Positions 44,016-51,671 of a DNA stretch of 64,000 nt are shown in pieces. Location: contig NZ_JAFCJM010000006.1 of assembly GCF_018130955.1 (NCBI RefSeq), positions 166,191 through 230,190 of the forward strand, written 5' to 3'. A program made the position numbers and the translations under genes. The notes below the pieces were generated by a model. The model was not told the DNA's origin and ran no database searches. It was given only the letters and a program-made list of their open reading frames with translations. Positions within the stretch are counted from its first letter, which is position 1. Every line of letters begins with the position of its first letter. This stretch comes from Bradyrhizobium liaoningense. GTDB taxonomy: Bacteria; Pseudomonadota; Alphaproteobacteria; Rhizobiales; Xanthobacteraceae.

Positions 44016-45146
44016 ATGACCAATCTGTCTGCAGCGATCCAGCTCATCAGCCCCGAAGTGATCGAATTCGGATCCGGCACCATCGCGGCGGTGGCGCGGT
44101 TCGCGCGCGAAAAGGGCGTGCGGCGTCCGCTCGTTGTGGCCGATGCCTTCAACGCCGCGCGTGTCGATGTGCTGGCGCTGCCAGGCGAGGTGACCGTGTT
44201 CGGCGAGGTCAAGCCGGAGCCCGATGTTCCCAATCTGGAGAAGGCGCTCGGTGTGGCGCGCGCGGCCCGGCCGGATCTCGTGATCGGTTTCGGCGGCGGC
44301 AGCGCGATGGATCTCGCAAAACTCGTCGCCGTGCTCTGCGCCAGTAATCAGAAGCTTGCCGATGTCGTCGGGCCGGACAAGGTGGCGGGCCGCGCCGTCG
44401 CGCTGGTCCAGGTGCCGACGACGTCGGGCACCGGCAGCGAAGGCGGCATCCGCGCGCTGGTGACGGATCCCGCGAGCCGCAACAAGCTCGCCGTGCAGAG
44501 CCGCTTCATGCTCGCCGATCTCGCCGTCGTCGATCCTGACCTCACCATGAGCGTTCCGCCGCAGGTGACCGCGGCGACCGGCGTCGATGCGCTGGCGCAT
44601 TGCGCCGAGGCCTTCACCAGCCGCAAGGCGCATCCGACCATCGATCTCTACGCGCTCGAAGGCGTCAGGCTCGTCGGCCGCTATCTCCCGCGCGCGGTCA
44701 GGGATGGCACGGACCGCGAAGCGCGCGCGGCGCTGTCGCTGGCTTCGCTCTATGGCGGCTTCTGTCTGGGGCCGGTGAACACCACGGCCGGCCATGCCGT
44801 GGCCTATCCGCTCGGTACCCGTCATCACATCGCCCATGGTCTGGCCTGCGCGGTGATTTTTCCACACACGCTGGCGTTCAACATGCCGGCGGTCGAGGCC
44901 AAGACGGGCGCCGTGCTCGAGGCCCTCGGTGCTCCCGCGACCAAAAATCCTTCGGCCGCATTCGATGCCGCCTACCGCTTCTGTGCCGATCTCGGCATCG
45001 AGATGCGGTTGTCCGCGCTCGGCGTGCCCAGGGATGATCTTGGCGCCATGGCCGATGAGGCCCATGCCATCCGCCGCCTGCTCGACAACAATCCGCGCGA
45101 TCTCGGGCGTGATGCGATCCTGAAGATGTATCAGGCGGCGATGTGA
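44016..45146 (+). CDS. Iron-containing alcohol dehydrogenase
   Basis: A 376-aa group III NAD(P)-dependent dehydrogenase. The nucleotide loop is GGGSAMDLAK (about 93-102) and PTTSGTGSEGG (134-144) is typical. Metal ligands are in ATGVDALAHCAEAF (Asp191, His195), TAGHAVAYPLGTRHHIAHG (two His). It starts 34 bp after the pdxA-like gene, so it is probably the last gene of the operon. It may oxidise or reduce a C3-C4 hydroxy-aldehyde or hydroxyacid of the pathway. Maleylacetate-reductase-like and glycerol dehydrogenase-like activities are alternatives. Confidence 0.9.
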   Translation: MTNLSAAIQLISPEVIEFGSGTIAAVARFAREKGVRRPLVVADAFNAARVDVLALPGEVTVFGEVKPEPDVPNLEKALGVARAARPDLVIGFGGGSAMDLAKLVAVLCASNQKLADVVGPDKVAGRAVALVQVPTTSGTGSEGGIRALVTDPASRNKLAVQSRFMLADLAVVDPDLTMSVPPQVTAATGVDALAHCAEAFTSRKAHPTIDLYALEGVRLVGRYLPRAVRDGTDREARAALSLASLYGGFCLGPVNTTAGHAVAYPLGTRHHIAHGLACAVIFPHTLAFNMPAVEAKTGAVLEALGAPATKNPSAAFDAAYRFCADLGIEMRLSALGVPRDDLGAMADEAHAIRRLLDNNPRDLGRDAILKMYQAAM

Positions 45147-45325
45147 GCGGGCCAGCGGGTTTGCGCAGTGTATTTTGCGCTATGATGGCCGATTTGTCGG
45201 GCCTATCAATGGCTTCGTGAAATCCGCAAGGTGCGGCAGCAAGTCGGCGTCTTCTACTTTGCATGGGGTTGTTTTCGAGCTTTTGTGTCTGGCGGCCCCG
45301 TAGGCCCTCGCAAAAGCGGGCGCGT

Positions 45326-45877
45326 CTACCCCCGCCGCCACGGCGTCACGGTCACCTCATGCGCCGCATCCAGCATCTGTGGCGCGCCGGGCTTCAGCCC
45401 ATGCGAGGCGAGCACCTGATGCGGCGTGCGCTCGGGAACGCCGACGAAACAGCCTTCGCCGCCGGGCAGGCGCACATGGGGCGCTTCCGAGAGCCAGAAC
45501 GTGTCGTAGCGGTCCATGAACATGTCGAACACGACGGGGCCGCCGATGACCGCGACCATGCCGGAGGCGACGCCGGCGAAAGCCGCCGCCTCCTCGAAGG
45601 GAGCGCCTTCCGGATTCCACAGGGTCGCGTTCGGCATCTCCGGATCGACCGCGAGGGATGCGATCTTGCGCGTCAGGATGATGCGCCTGCGCCTGGGCGA
45701 GTTCGGCTGCTGCTCATGGGAACGACGGCCGTGCACGATCAGCGCGGCACGATCGAGCGCGGATTCGAAGAAGCGCTTGTCGCCTTCGAACACCAGGGTT
45801 TCAGGCATGATGTGGGACGGATCGGCCAGCATGCCGTCCGCGGAGACGATGACGTAGCCTTCGATCTGAAACGACAA
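45326..45877 (-). CDS. Dihydrofolate reductase family protein (RibD C-terminal/DHFR-like)
   Basis: A 183-aa protein with the DHFR fold: IEGYVIVSADGMLAD at the start, LIVHGRRSHEQQP for the T-G-R-x-T position, RRRRIILTRKI, and VAVIGGPVVFDMFMDRYDTFWLSEAP, matching GG-x-x-v-y and the final strand pattern. It belongs with the YwjB/RibD-C type rather than folate-pathway FolA, since the usual active-site Asp segment is changed. Its start is 10 bp from the stop of the deacetylase gene, so they may share a transcript. Substrate unknown. Confidence 0.85.
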   Translation of the reverse strand: MSFQIEGYVIVSADGMLADPSHIMPETLVFEGDKRFFESALDRAALIVHGRRSHEQQPNSPRRRRIILTRKIASLAVDPEMPNATLWNPEGAPFEEAAAFAGVASGMVAVIGGPVVFDMFMDRYDTFWLSEAPHVRLPGGEGCFVGVPERTPHQVLASHGLKPGAPQMLDAAHEVTVTPWRRG

Positions 45878-45887
45878 TGATTTCGGA

Positions 45888-46904
45888 CTATTCGGAAACC
45901 GTCGTCACGACGCTGTTGACCGGACGTTGGCTGACGGTCGGTAGCTTGACGTCCTTGAGCAGATCCTGGTCGTATTCAGGGAGCGTCGCGACCGGCGACT
46001 TGGCCCGCATCGCCACCACCTTGTAGCCGCCGGCCTTCAGCTTCTGGAGCAGGGCTGGCAGCGCTTCGGCGGTATGCTTCTGGAAGTCGTGCATCAGGAT
46101 GATGCCCTTGCCCTTGCTCTCGAGCTTCTTCATCACGGTGTCGACGACCTTCTCGGGCTTGGAGGCCTTGAAGTCGAAGGAGTCGAGGTCGCAGGAGAAG
46201 ATCGCGATGTTGCGGTTGCCGAGATAGGTGACCATCTCCGGCGGATGCTGGAGCGCGGGGAAGCGGAAGAACGGCGACGGCGAGACGCCGCCGAGGGCCC
46301 ATTTCACCGCGGCAAAGCCCTTCTCGATCTCTTCCTTCTTCTGCTGCTCGGTGAGCTTCTTGTTGTTGAGATTGGCGTGCGACCAGGTGTGTGAGCCGAC
46401 GGTGTGGCCGGCCGCGTAGACCTGCTTCAGGATCTCGGGCTCGTAGGTTGCGTGCTTGCCGATCGGGAAGAAGATGCCGGTGGTGCATTCGTCTGCCAGC
46501 GCCTTCAGCACCGCGGGCGTGTTCTTCGGCCAGGGGCCGTCGTCGAAGGTCAGGACGACCTCATGGTCTTTCAGGAAGTCGAGCTCCTTGAAATGCTCGA
46601 AGCCGAAGCCGGGACCGCCGGTCGTGTCGATCTCGACGGTGCGGGCAACGCCGAGTGCACCTTGGGTGGTGCAGGCCGCGCGTGCGGGTTGCGGCGGCTG
46701 CTTTGGTGCGGCCGGTGCGGCAGCTGCGGCTTGCGGAGCTGGCGCTGCCGCGGGTTGCGCCGCCGGCGCTGCGGCTGCGGGCGGCGCGGCTGCAGCCGCG
46801 GGTTTGGCGGCCGGCGTCTGCGACCAAGCCGCGCTTGCCATCGCCACCGTAACAGCGCTTGCCAAAATCAGTTTTGCCGCAACTCGCATGGTCGTTGTCC
46901 CCAT
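45888..46904 (-). CDS. Secreted polysaccharide deacetylase (CE4)
   Basis: A 338-aa exported enzyme removing N- or O-acetyl groups from a glycan. A signal peptide (about 6-28) is followed by an Ala/Pro/Gln-rich spacer (about 30-78). The NodB domain (about 100-300) shows the motifs VVLTFDDGPWP, GSHTWSHANLN, FFRFPAL and GIILMHDF, with Asp-Asp-Gly and His-x-x-x-His for metal binding. ATG at 46889 is equally possible because GGGGAC lies 8 bases before it. NodB itself is shorter and lacks the spacer, so this is a general cell-wall or capsule deacetylase. Confidence 0.92.
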   Translation of the reverse strand: MGTTTMRVAAKLILASAVTVAMASAAWSQTPAAKPAAAAAPPAAAAPAAQPAAAPAPQAAAAAPAAPKQPPQPARAACTTQGALGVARTVEIDTTGGPGFGFEHFKELDFLKDHEVVLTFDDGPWPKNTPAVLKALADECTTGIFFPIGKHATYEPEILKQVYAAGHTVGSHTWSHANLNNKKLTEQQKKEEIEKGFAAVKWALGGVSPSPFFRFPALQHPPEMVTYLGNRNIAIFSCDLDSFDFKASKPEKVVDTVMKKLESKGKGIILMHDFQKHTAEALPALLQKLKAGGYKVVAMRAKSPVATLPEYDQDLLKDVKLPTVSQRPVNSVVTTVSE

Positions 46905-47057
46905 GGATTGATCCCGTTGTTCGGCCGCAGCTTTTTGCCCCTGGTCGAACCTGTCCCGCCCACGAATATCTTGTCTTGATCCTAACCTAGATGGTGGGCC
47001 ATCGCCAATGCAACGGCCGTTTGCGACCGGATGCGAATTGTGCCCAGTCCTCTCGCA

Positions 47058-47633
47058 TCAGCTGGCGGCGAGCGCCTTGGCGACCGCTGTCTTGACCCGC
47101 GTGTCGGTCGGATCGATCGCCGACGGAAACACCTCGGCGATGTAGCCGTCGCGCCCGATCAGGTATTTGTGGAAGTTCCAGCGCGGAACCTCCTTCGGCC
47201 GCGCCTCGGCGGCCCATTTGTAGAAGGGATGCGCCTTGGGACCGACCACAGTGGTCTTGGCCGCGATCGGGAAGGTAACGCCGTATTGGTGGTGCGCGGT
47301 CTCCGAGATCTCGGTAACGCCGCCCGGCTCCTGGCTTCCGAAATCATTGGAGGGCACGCCGATGATCGTCAGCCCGCGCTCGCGGAACTCGTTCCATAGC
47401 TCCTGCAGGCCGGCATATTGCGGAGTGTAGCCGCAGAGCGAGGCGGTGTTGACGATGATGAGTGGGCGTCCGGTGAAGGCAGCCAAGCGGATGTCATCGC
47501 CGGAGAGCGCGGGGAAGGAGAAGGCGTAAGCCGGGATCCGGCTCATCGCCGCGTTCTGTGCGAAGGTAGGTGTCGCAGCCGGTGCAGCCATGGCGGCAAG
47601 CGCTGCGGTGACAAAACCCCTGCGGTCCAACAT
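47058..47633 (-). CDS. Exported glutathione peroxidase
   Basis: A 191-aa thioredoxin-fold peroxidase. Cys67 in VNTASLCGYTPQYAGLQELW is the peroxidatic residue; NDFGSQEPGG and PRWNFHKYLIGRDG hold the Gln and Trp of the triad-plus-Asn site. An N-terminal segment DRRGFVTAALAAMAAPAATPTFA looks like a twin-arginine signal peptide, so the enzyme should be periplasmic, less common than cytoplasmic GPx. It probably reduces lipid or small hydroperoxides using thioredoxin-like donors. Confidence 0.92.
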   Translation of the reverse strand: MLDRRGFVTAALAAMAAPAATPTFAQNAAMSRIPAYAFSFPALSGDDIRLAAFTGRPLIIVNTASLCGYTPQYAGLQELWNEFRERGLTIIGVPSNDFGSQEPGGVTEISETAHHQYGVTFPIAAKTTVVGPKAHPFYKWAAEARPKEVPRWNFHKYLIGRDGYIAEVFPSAIDPTDTRVKTAVAKALAAS

Positions 47634-47727
47634 GGCGATCTCGTCCCCAGATTGATCTGGAGACGCATCCTAGCGCGCCCTATGGGGCTGTGGCGCTCAA
47701 CAACGCGTTATGCCAGGCCTGATCGCT

Positions 47728-49431
47728 CTAGCGCAGGCGGACGATGAAATCGGTGCCTTCGCCGGTCTCGCCCTGATTGATGCCCTGGTCAGACACGATG
47801 ATCGAGCCGCCCGTGGTCAGCATCTCGTTGATCTTCGCCATGGTGTCGGCGGGGACCTGGATGCGGTCCAGCGCCTCGGCCGGGCTGTTCGGCACGATCA
47901 CGGGCTTTGCTGCGACCGGGATCACGGCGGCGGTCATGCGCTGTCGGCGGGCGGTGCGGCCTTCGTCCTCGCGCTCGGCCGAGCGGACGTTCACCGGCAG
48001 CGACACCACGGACCAGTGCAGGGCGTTGGAATCCGCCTTGTCGACCTCAGCGGTGAACACATGCGTGCCGAGCGGCCGGTCGCTCGCCGCAATGGTCACG
48101 GGCACGTCGAACAGCGGCGCAAAGTTTTGCCGCACATAAAGCTTGGAATCCTTGCGGCTGATGAACACGGCGATCTGGCCGGCGCGCTTCGGCGGCTCCG
48201 GCTTAGCGACCGGTGCCGGATCGGCGACCCGGGTCTGATCCTTCCTGGCGTCGGTCGCGTCCGGCTGGACCGGTGCCGTGGCGGTCGCTGCTGCGTCCGG
48301 CTTCTTCACCTCGAGGGCTTCGGCCTTTGCGCGTTCAGATTTGGCGGGCTCCGATTTGGTCGCGTCAGCCTGTGCGGTCGTGGGCTCGATCTTGTCGGCG
48401 GGCTTTTCAACCGAGGATGTTTTCGGCGCGTCCGCGGTGTCCGCCGGTTTTGCCTCGGCGCTCGCAACGTCGGCTGGCTTGGCGATTGCTTCGTCGGTCT
48501 TGGCCGGAGCCTCGGCCGCCTGCGGCTTGACCGCGTCGGATGCGTCTGCAGTTTTGGTGCTCTCCGCTTGAGGAGCGTCTTCGACAGAAGCCTTGTCGAT
48601 CGGCATGTCCGCGCGCGCCAGCGCATTGCCGGTGGTCGCATCCGACACCACGTGGCCGACGCTCGAGCGCAGCTCGATGAGCGGCTCGGCGCTCGCGCTC
48701 TTGATCTCGGCGCCCTTGTCGGCCTTGTCGGCGACGTTGGTCTGCGGCTCGATGCTGGCGGCGGGCTGCGGCGGCACGCGCAGCGTTGCGAGCAAGGGAT
48801 GGGAGAAGCTGTGCGGCGACATCTCGCCGGGCGCAACGACTACGCGCGCGCCCATCTTGGTCCAGTTCCACATCTTCACAGCGAACGCCATCGGCATGCG
48901 AATGCAGCCGTGCGAGGCCGGATAGCCCGGCAGTACGCCCGCATGCATCGCGACACCCGACCAGGTGATGCGCTGCATGTACGGCATCGGCGCGCCGCTA
49001 TAAATGTTGGAGTGGTGGAATTTGTGCTTCTGGATGACGCTGAACACGCCCATCGGCGTGGAGTGGCCCTTCATGCCGGTCGACACCGGCGACTCCGCAA
49101 ACACGCCGTTGGAGTCGTAGACCGTGACCTTCTGCCGCTCGATCGAGACGGCGATGACGAGCGGCCCTTGCGGCTTGGCGCCGGTTTCCTTTTCCGCGAC
49201 GTCCTTTTTCGACACCGCGTTGCGCTTGCGCGCCTTCGGCCGTTGCATCTCGGGGGACGGCTGCCGGGAGTAGTAGGCGCCGGCGGAGTAGTCAGGCCAA
49301 TAATACAGGGCAGCTTCCGCGTGGCCCGTCGTCCCGAACGCACCTGCCGCGGTGAAAATGGCGAGCCGCCACAGCCGCGTCGTTGCAGCAGGAAAACCGG
49401 GCCCGTTCACGCCAATCATTCTCGAATCCAT
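47728..49431 (-). CDS. L,D-transpeptidase with long Ala/Lys/Glu-rich C-terminal region
   Basis: A 567-aa exported protein. After a signal or anchor region (about 20-40) the YkuD domain (about 90-230) shows VSIERQKVTVYDSNGVFAESPVSTGMKGHSTPMGVFSV and VAMHAGVLPGYPASHGCIRMPMAFA, with the catalytic His and Cys. Residues about 260-450 are Ala/Lys/Asp/Glu/Thr-rich low complexity (repeats like AEAPAKTDEAIAKPADVAS). The C-terminal 110 residues resemble a second YkuD-like beta domain without Cys (QIAVFISRKDSKLYVRQNFAPLFDVPVTI). Such proteins crosslink peptidoglycan; the disordered middle may span the wall. Start could also be Met5. Confidence 0.92.
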   Translation of the reverse strand: MDSRMIGVNGPGFPAATTRLWRLAIFTAAGAFGTTGHAEAALYYWPDYSAGAYYSRQPSPEMQRPKARKRNAVSKKDVAEKETGAKPQGPLVIAVSIERQKVTVYDSNGVFAESPVSTGMKGHSTPMGVFSVIQKHKFHHSNIYSGAPMPYMQRITWSGVAMHAGVLPGYPASHGCIRMPMAFAVKMWNWTKMGARVVVAPGEMSPHSFSHPLLATLRVPPQPAASIEPQTNVADKADKGAEIKSASAEPLIELRSSVGHVVSDATTGNALARADMPIDKASVEDAPQAESTKTADASDAVKPQAAEAPAKTDEAIAKPADVASAEAKPADTADAPKTSSVEKPADKIEPTTAQADATKSEPAKSERAKAEALEVKKPDAAATATAPVQPDATDARKDQTRVADPAPVAKPEPPKRAGQIAVFISRKDSKLYVRQNFAPLFDVPVTIAASDRPLGTHVFTAEVDKADSNALHWSVVSLPVNVRSAEREDEGRTARRQRMTAAVIPVAAKPVIVPNSPAEALDRIQVPADTMAKINEMLTTGGSIIVSDQGINQGETGEGTDFIVRLR

Positions 49432-49628
49432 GAAGTCAATCAGTGGTTAGTTGTTGCAGAGGGGGTACGCGTTCACCAGTGAAGCGGTTCACAGTCAGCT
49501 ACTTTTGACCAAGCCGTAGCAAAAAAGCCTCACATTGCGGTAAACGGCGGCCGCCCGGGAACTGCCTGCCGCCTTCCTGGCCGGGCCCGGCGCACCTACA
49601 TGCCGAAGGCGTCTTACCGGAGAATTTT

Positions 49629-50174
49629 ATGTCATCCAGTTTCCTCGGCCTTCGTGACATCAGCTTGAAAGGGCTCGCTTTATTCCTGTTGCTCCTGGCC
49701 GTGCAAAGCGCCGCCTCGGCCGCGGACGAGCCGGACCTGATCTTCCGCCGCTCGACGGTGTTCAAATGGGTGAGCCCGAACGACAAGCTTGCGACCTATG
49801 GTCTCGACGACCCCGAAGTCGAGGGGGTGGCCTGTCATTTCACGGTGCCGGAAAAGGGCGGCTTCAAGGGCTGGCTGGGCCTGGCGGAAGAGGTCTCGGA
49901 CGTCTCGCTCGCCTGCCGCCAGATCGGTCCCATCAAGTTCAAGGAGAAGATGGAGCAGGGCGACGACATGTTCCGCAGGCGCCGCTCGCTGTTCTTCAAG
50001 AAGATGCAGATCGTGCGCGGCTGCGATGCCAAGCGCAACGTGCTGGTCTATATGGTCTATTCCGACAAGCTGATCGAGGGATCGCCGAAGAACTCGACTT
50101 CGACCGTGCCGATCATGCCGTGGGGTGCGGCGGACGCGAACGTCCAGAAGTGCGGAGATTACTTCACGCAGTAG
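49629..50174 (+). CDS. creA: CreA family exported protein
   Basis: A 181-aa periplasmic protein of the CreA family, whose function is unknown. The signal peptide is about 15-32 (LALFLLLLAVQSAASA). Family signatures are IFRRSTVFKWVSPNDKLATYGLDDPEVEGVACHF, AEEVSDVSLACRQIGPI and SLFFKKMQIVRGCDAKRNVLVYMVYSDKLIEGSPKNSTSTVPI. Cys residues (about 69, 97, 135, 176) could form disulphides. GGAGA precedes the ATG. Monocistronic. Confidence 0.92.
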   Translation: MSSSFLGLRDISLKGLALFLLLLAVQSAASAADEPDLIFRRSTVFKWVSPNDKLATYGLDDPEVEGVACHFTVPEKGGFKGWLGLAEEVSDVSLACRQIGPIKFKEKMEQGDDMFRRRRSLFFKKMQIVRGCDAKRNVLVYMVYSDKLIEGSPKNSTSTVPIMPWGAADANVQKCGDYFTQ

Positions 50175-50177
50175 CGA

Positions 50178-50393
50178 TCAGGCGCGGGCCGGCGCACGAT
50201 GCGTGACGGCTGCCGCGCGCGGCTTGGCGAGGCGCGAGCCGGTCAGCCGCACGAACATCTGCGGCGTAGCCTCGTAAGCGCGCTGCGCCTGCAACGCCAT
50301 TGCAGTGGAATAGGTCGATCTCGGATTGCCGCGATCCACGGGCTGGTCCGTGTCGCGCGCCGTTGCGCTCTTTCCCGCCATCATTTTGGCCAT
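50178..50393 (-). CDS. Small basic hypothetical protein
   Basis: A 71-aa frame, convergent with creA by 3 bp. The likely start is Met4 (50384), because GAGGG lies 9 bases before it. The composition (Ala, Arg, Thr, Gln; QRAYEATPQMFVRLTGSRLAKPRA) looks intrinsically flexible. No family is known to me; GC3 bias is weaker than in the neighbours. Confidence 0.4.
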   Translation of the reverse strand: MAKMMAGKSATARDTDQPVDRGNPRSTYSTAMALQAQRAYEATPQMFVRLTGSRLAKPRAAAVTHRAPARA

Positions 50394-50802
50394 CCCTCAA
50401 ACTGCGAGCCCGGTTTTCCGGACTTGTTGGTGTCGAAGGCTTCGGTCGTCGCCGAGACATCCCCGGTTCAGCGCGACCAATCCTTCGTTTGCGTTTCTTT
50501 TGCGCATAGAAACGTAAAATGCCGATGAAGCCCGTGAATCTCCGAGATGACGGCGCGGTATCCACAGCCTCCTAATGTTGCATCGGAACCGATTTTTGGC
50601 CGCGCGGGGGCGGAGCGACGCCCCCTGAAATGATTGGCTTTTTTCAGCCAATGTTTCGTCGGCAGAGGCGCGACGAAACAATTCTCACGAAGATGAAACC
50701 ATTTTCCGCTTTTGGCGCATCACGGCCGAAACGGCCCATGGTTATCACCGCCGCAACGACAACGGCGCCACGCCGTCCGACCGAACCCGGAGACCGTCAT
50801 CA
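50394..50802. other. Intergenic region with one small hairpin
   Basis: These 409 bp hold a 7-bp hairpin ATTGGCT/AGCCAAT with a TTTTTC loop (50633-50652) and a G+C-rich palindromic stretch just before it (GGGGGCGGAGCGACGCCCCC near 50605-50625). No gene is supported. Confidence 0.5.
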
Positions 50803-50961
50803 ATGCGCGCGCTCAGCTTCATCCTCGCCTTCGGCTTTGTGCTCGCCGGCTCCTCGCTCGCCGGCTCGGCCGACAGCGGGCTGCCGGGCGTCGGCACCTT
50901 CGCCTACAACGGCGCTCCGATCGCTCCGTCCCAGGCGATCGTGGTGGCGTCGCGCTTCTGA
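50803..50961 (+). CDS. Small exported protein (52 aa)
   Basis: A 52-codon frame from ATG with GGAG 8 bases upstream. The peptide begins MRALSFILAFGFVLAGSSLA, a clean signal peptide, leaving about 31 mature residues (GSADSGLPGVGTFAYNGAPI and on) with no Cys. It lies 24 bp upstream of another exported protein gene on the same strand, so they may be co-transcribed. Function unknown. Confidence 0.6.
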   Translation: MRALSFILAFGFVLAGSSLAGSADSGLPGVGTFAYNGAPIAPSQAIVVASRF

Positions 50962-50985
50962 TCGGAACAAGAAAATCAGGCCATC

Positions 50986-51351
50986 ATGCTTCATCGTTTC
51001 TGCGCCGCGGTCTTCGTTTCCCTCCTGACGATCAGTTCAGTCCAGGCGCAGGTGCGCTCTCCCAACCGATTACCGGACCCGCGTGGCGAATTCGTGCGCC
51101 AATGCGCGCCGCACATGCTCGGGCGCTGGGAGCATCCTGAAGAGGTTTGCGGCTGCCTGCACGACCATGCCGCGGCGGTCGTCGAGGATCACGATCTGCG
51201 TGAGGCGCTGTTGCGTGGCATCAGCGAGACCGGCGTGCCGACCATCGAGACCGATTGGGTGCCGCCGTCCAAGCAGAGCGAGATCGGCCCGACCTTCACG
51301 AAGATCGCCAAGCCGACGCTGCAGTGCATGTTCGACCCCGCGAAGCAGTAA
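50986..51351 (+). CDS. Small exported hypothetical protein
   Basis: A 121-aa protein with a signal peptide (MLHRFCAAVFVSLLTISSVQA). The mature part has three or four Cys (RQCAPHML, EVCGCLHDH, LQCMF), suggesting disulphides or metal binding; C-G-C-L-H resembles a haem-like or metal motif but lacks the C-x-x-C-H pattern. Family unknown. Downstream of the 52-aa exported protein gene. Confidence 0.7.
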   Translation: MLHRFCAAVFVSLLTISSVQAQVRSPNRLPDPRGEFVRQCAPHMLGRWEHPEEVCGCLHDHAAAVVEDHDLREALLRGISETGVPTIETDWVPPSKQSEIGPTFTKIAKPTLQCMFDPAKQ

Positions 51352-51358
51352 GCCTCAG

Positions 51359-51604
51359 TCATTTGGTCTTCGGGCCAATCCTCGGCACGCAGTTGCGCGT
51401 CACAGTGATGCCGCTTTCCGTCATCTTTGCGCCGCGTACTTCCTTGACCTGTCCCGCAGGGCAGGTGCCGTCATCGACGAGCACGCGCTGGCCAAGCCGC
51501 AAATTGCGAATGTCCTGTTCGCGCCCGACCGTCTGGGCGTGCGCCGACGATGTCGCGAGCGCCGCGAGCAGGGCGGTCAGGCAAAGTGAGCGAACAGCGA
51601 GCAT
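51359..51604 (-). CDS. Small exported hypothetical protein
   Basis: An 81-aa protein with a signal peptide (MLAVRSLCLTALLAALATSSAHA). The mature 57 residues read as an SH3-like small beta domain with two Cys: IRNLRLGQRVLVDDGTCPAG and VTRNCVPRIGPK. Proteins of this kind are common and uncharacterised in Bradyrhizobium. Convergent with the 121-aa exported protein gene, 7 bp apart. Confidence 0.75.
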   Translation of the reverse strand: MLAVRSLCLTALLAALATSSAHAQTVGREQDIRNLRLGQRVLVDDGTCPAGQVKEVRGAKMTESGITVTRNCVPRIGPKTK

Positions 51605-51671
51605 GGTGCGGGGCTCCGGGAGCGATGCCGCAATCTAGGGGCCTGCCAGCGATTCTGATAGTCAGCCATCG

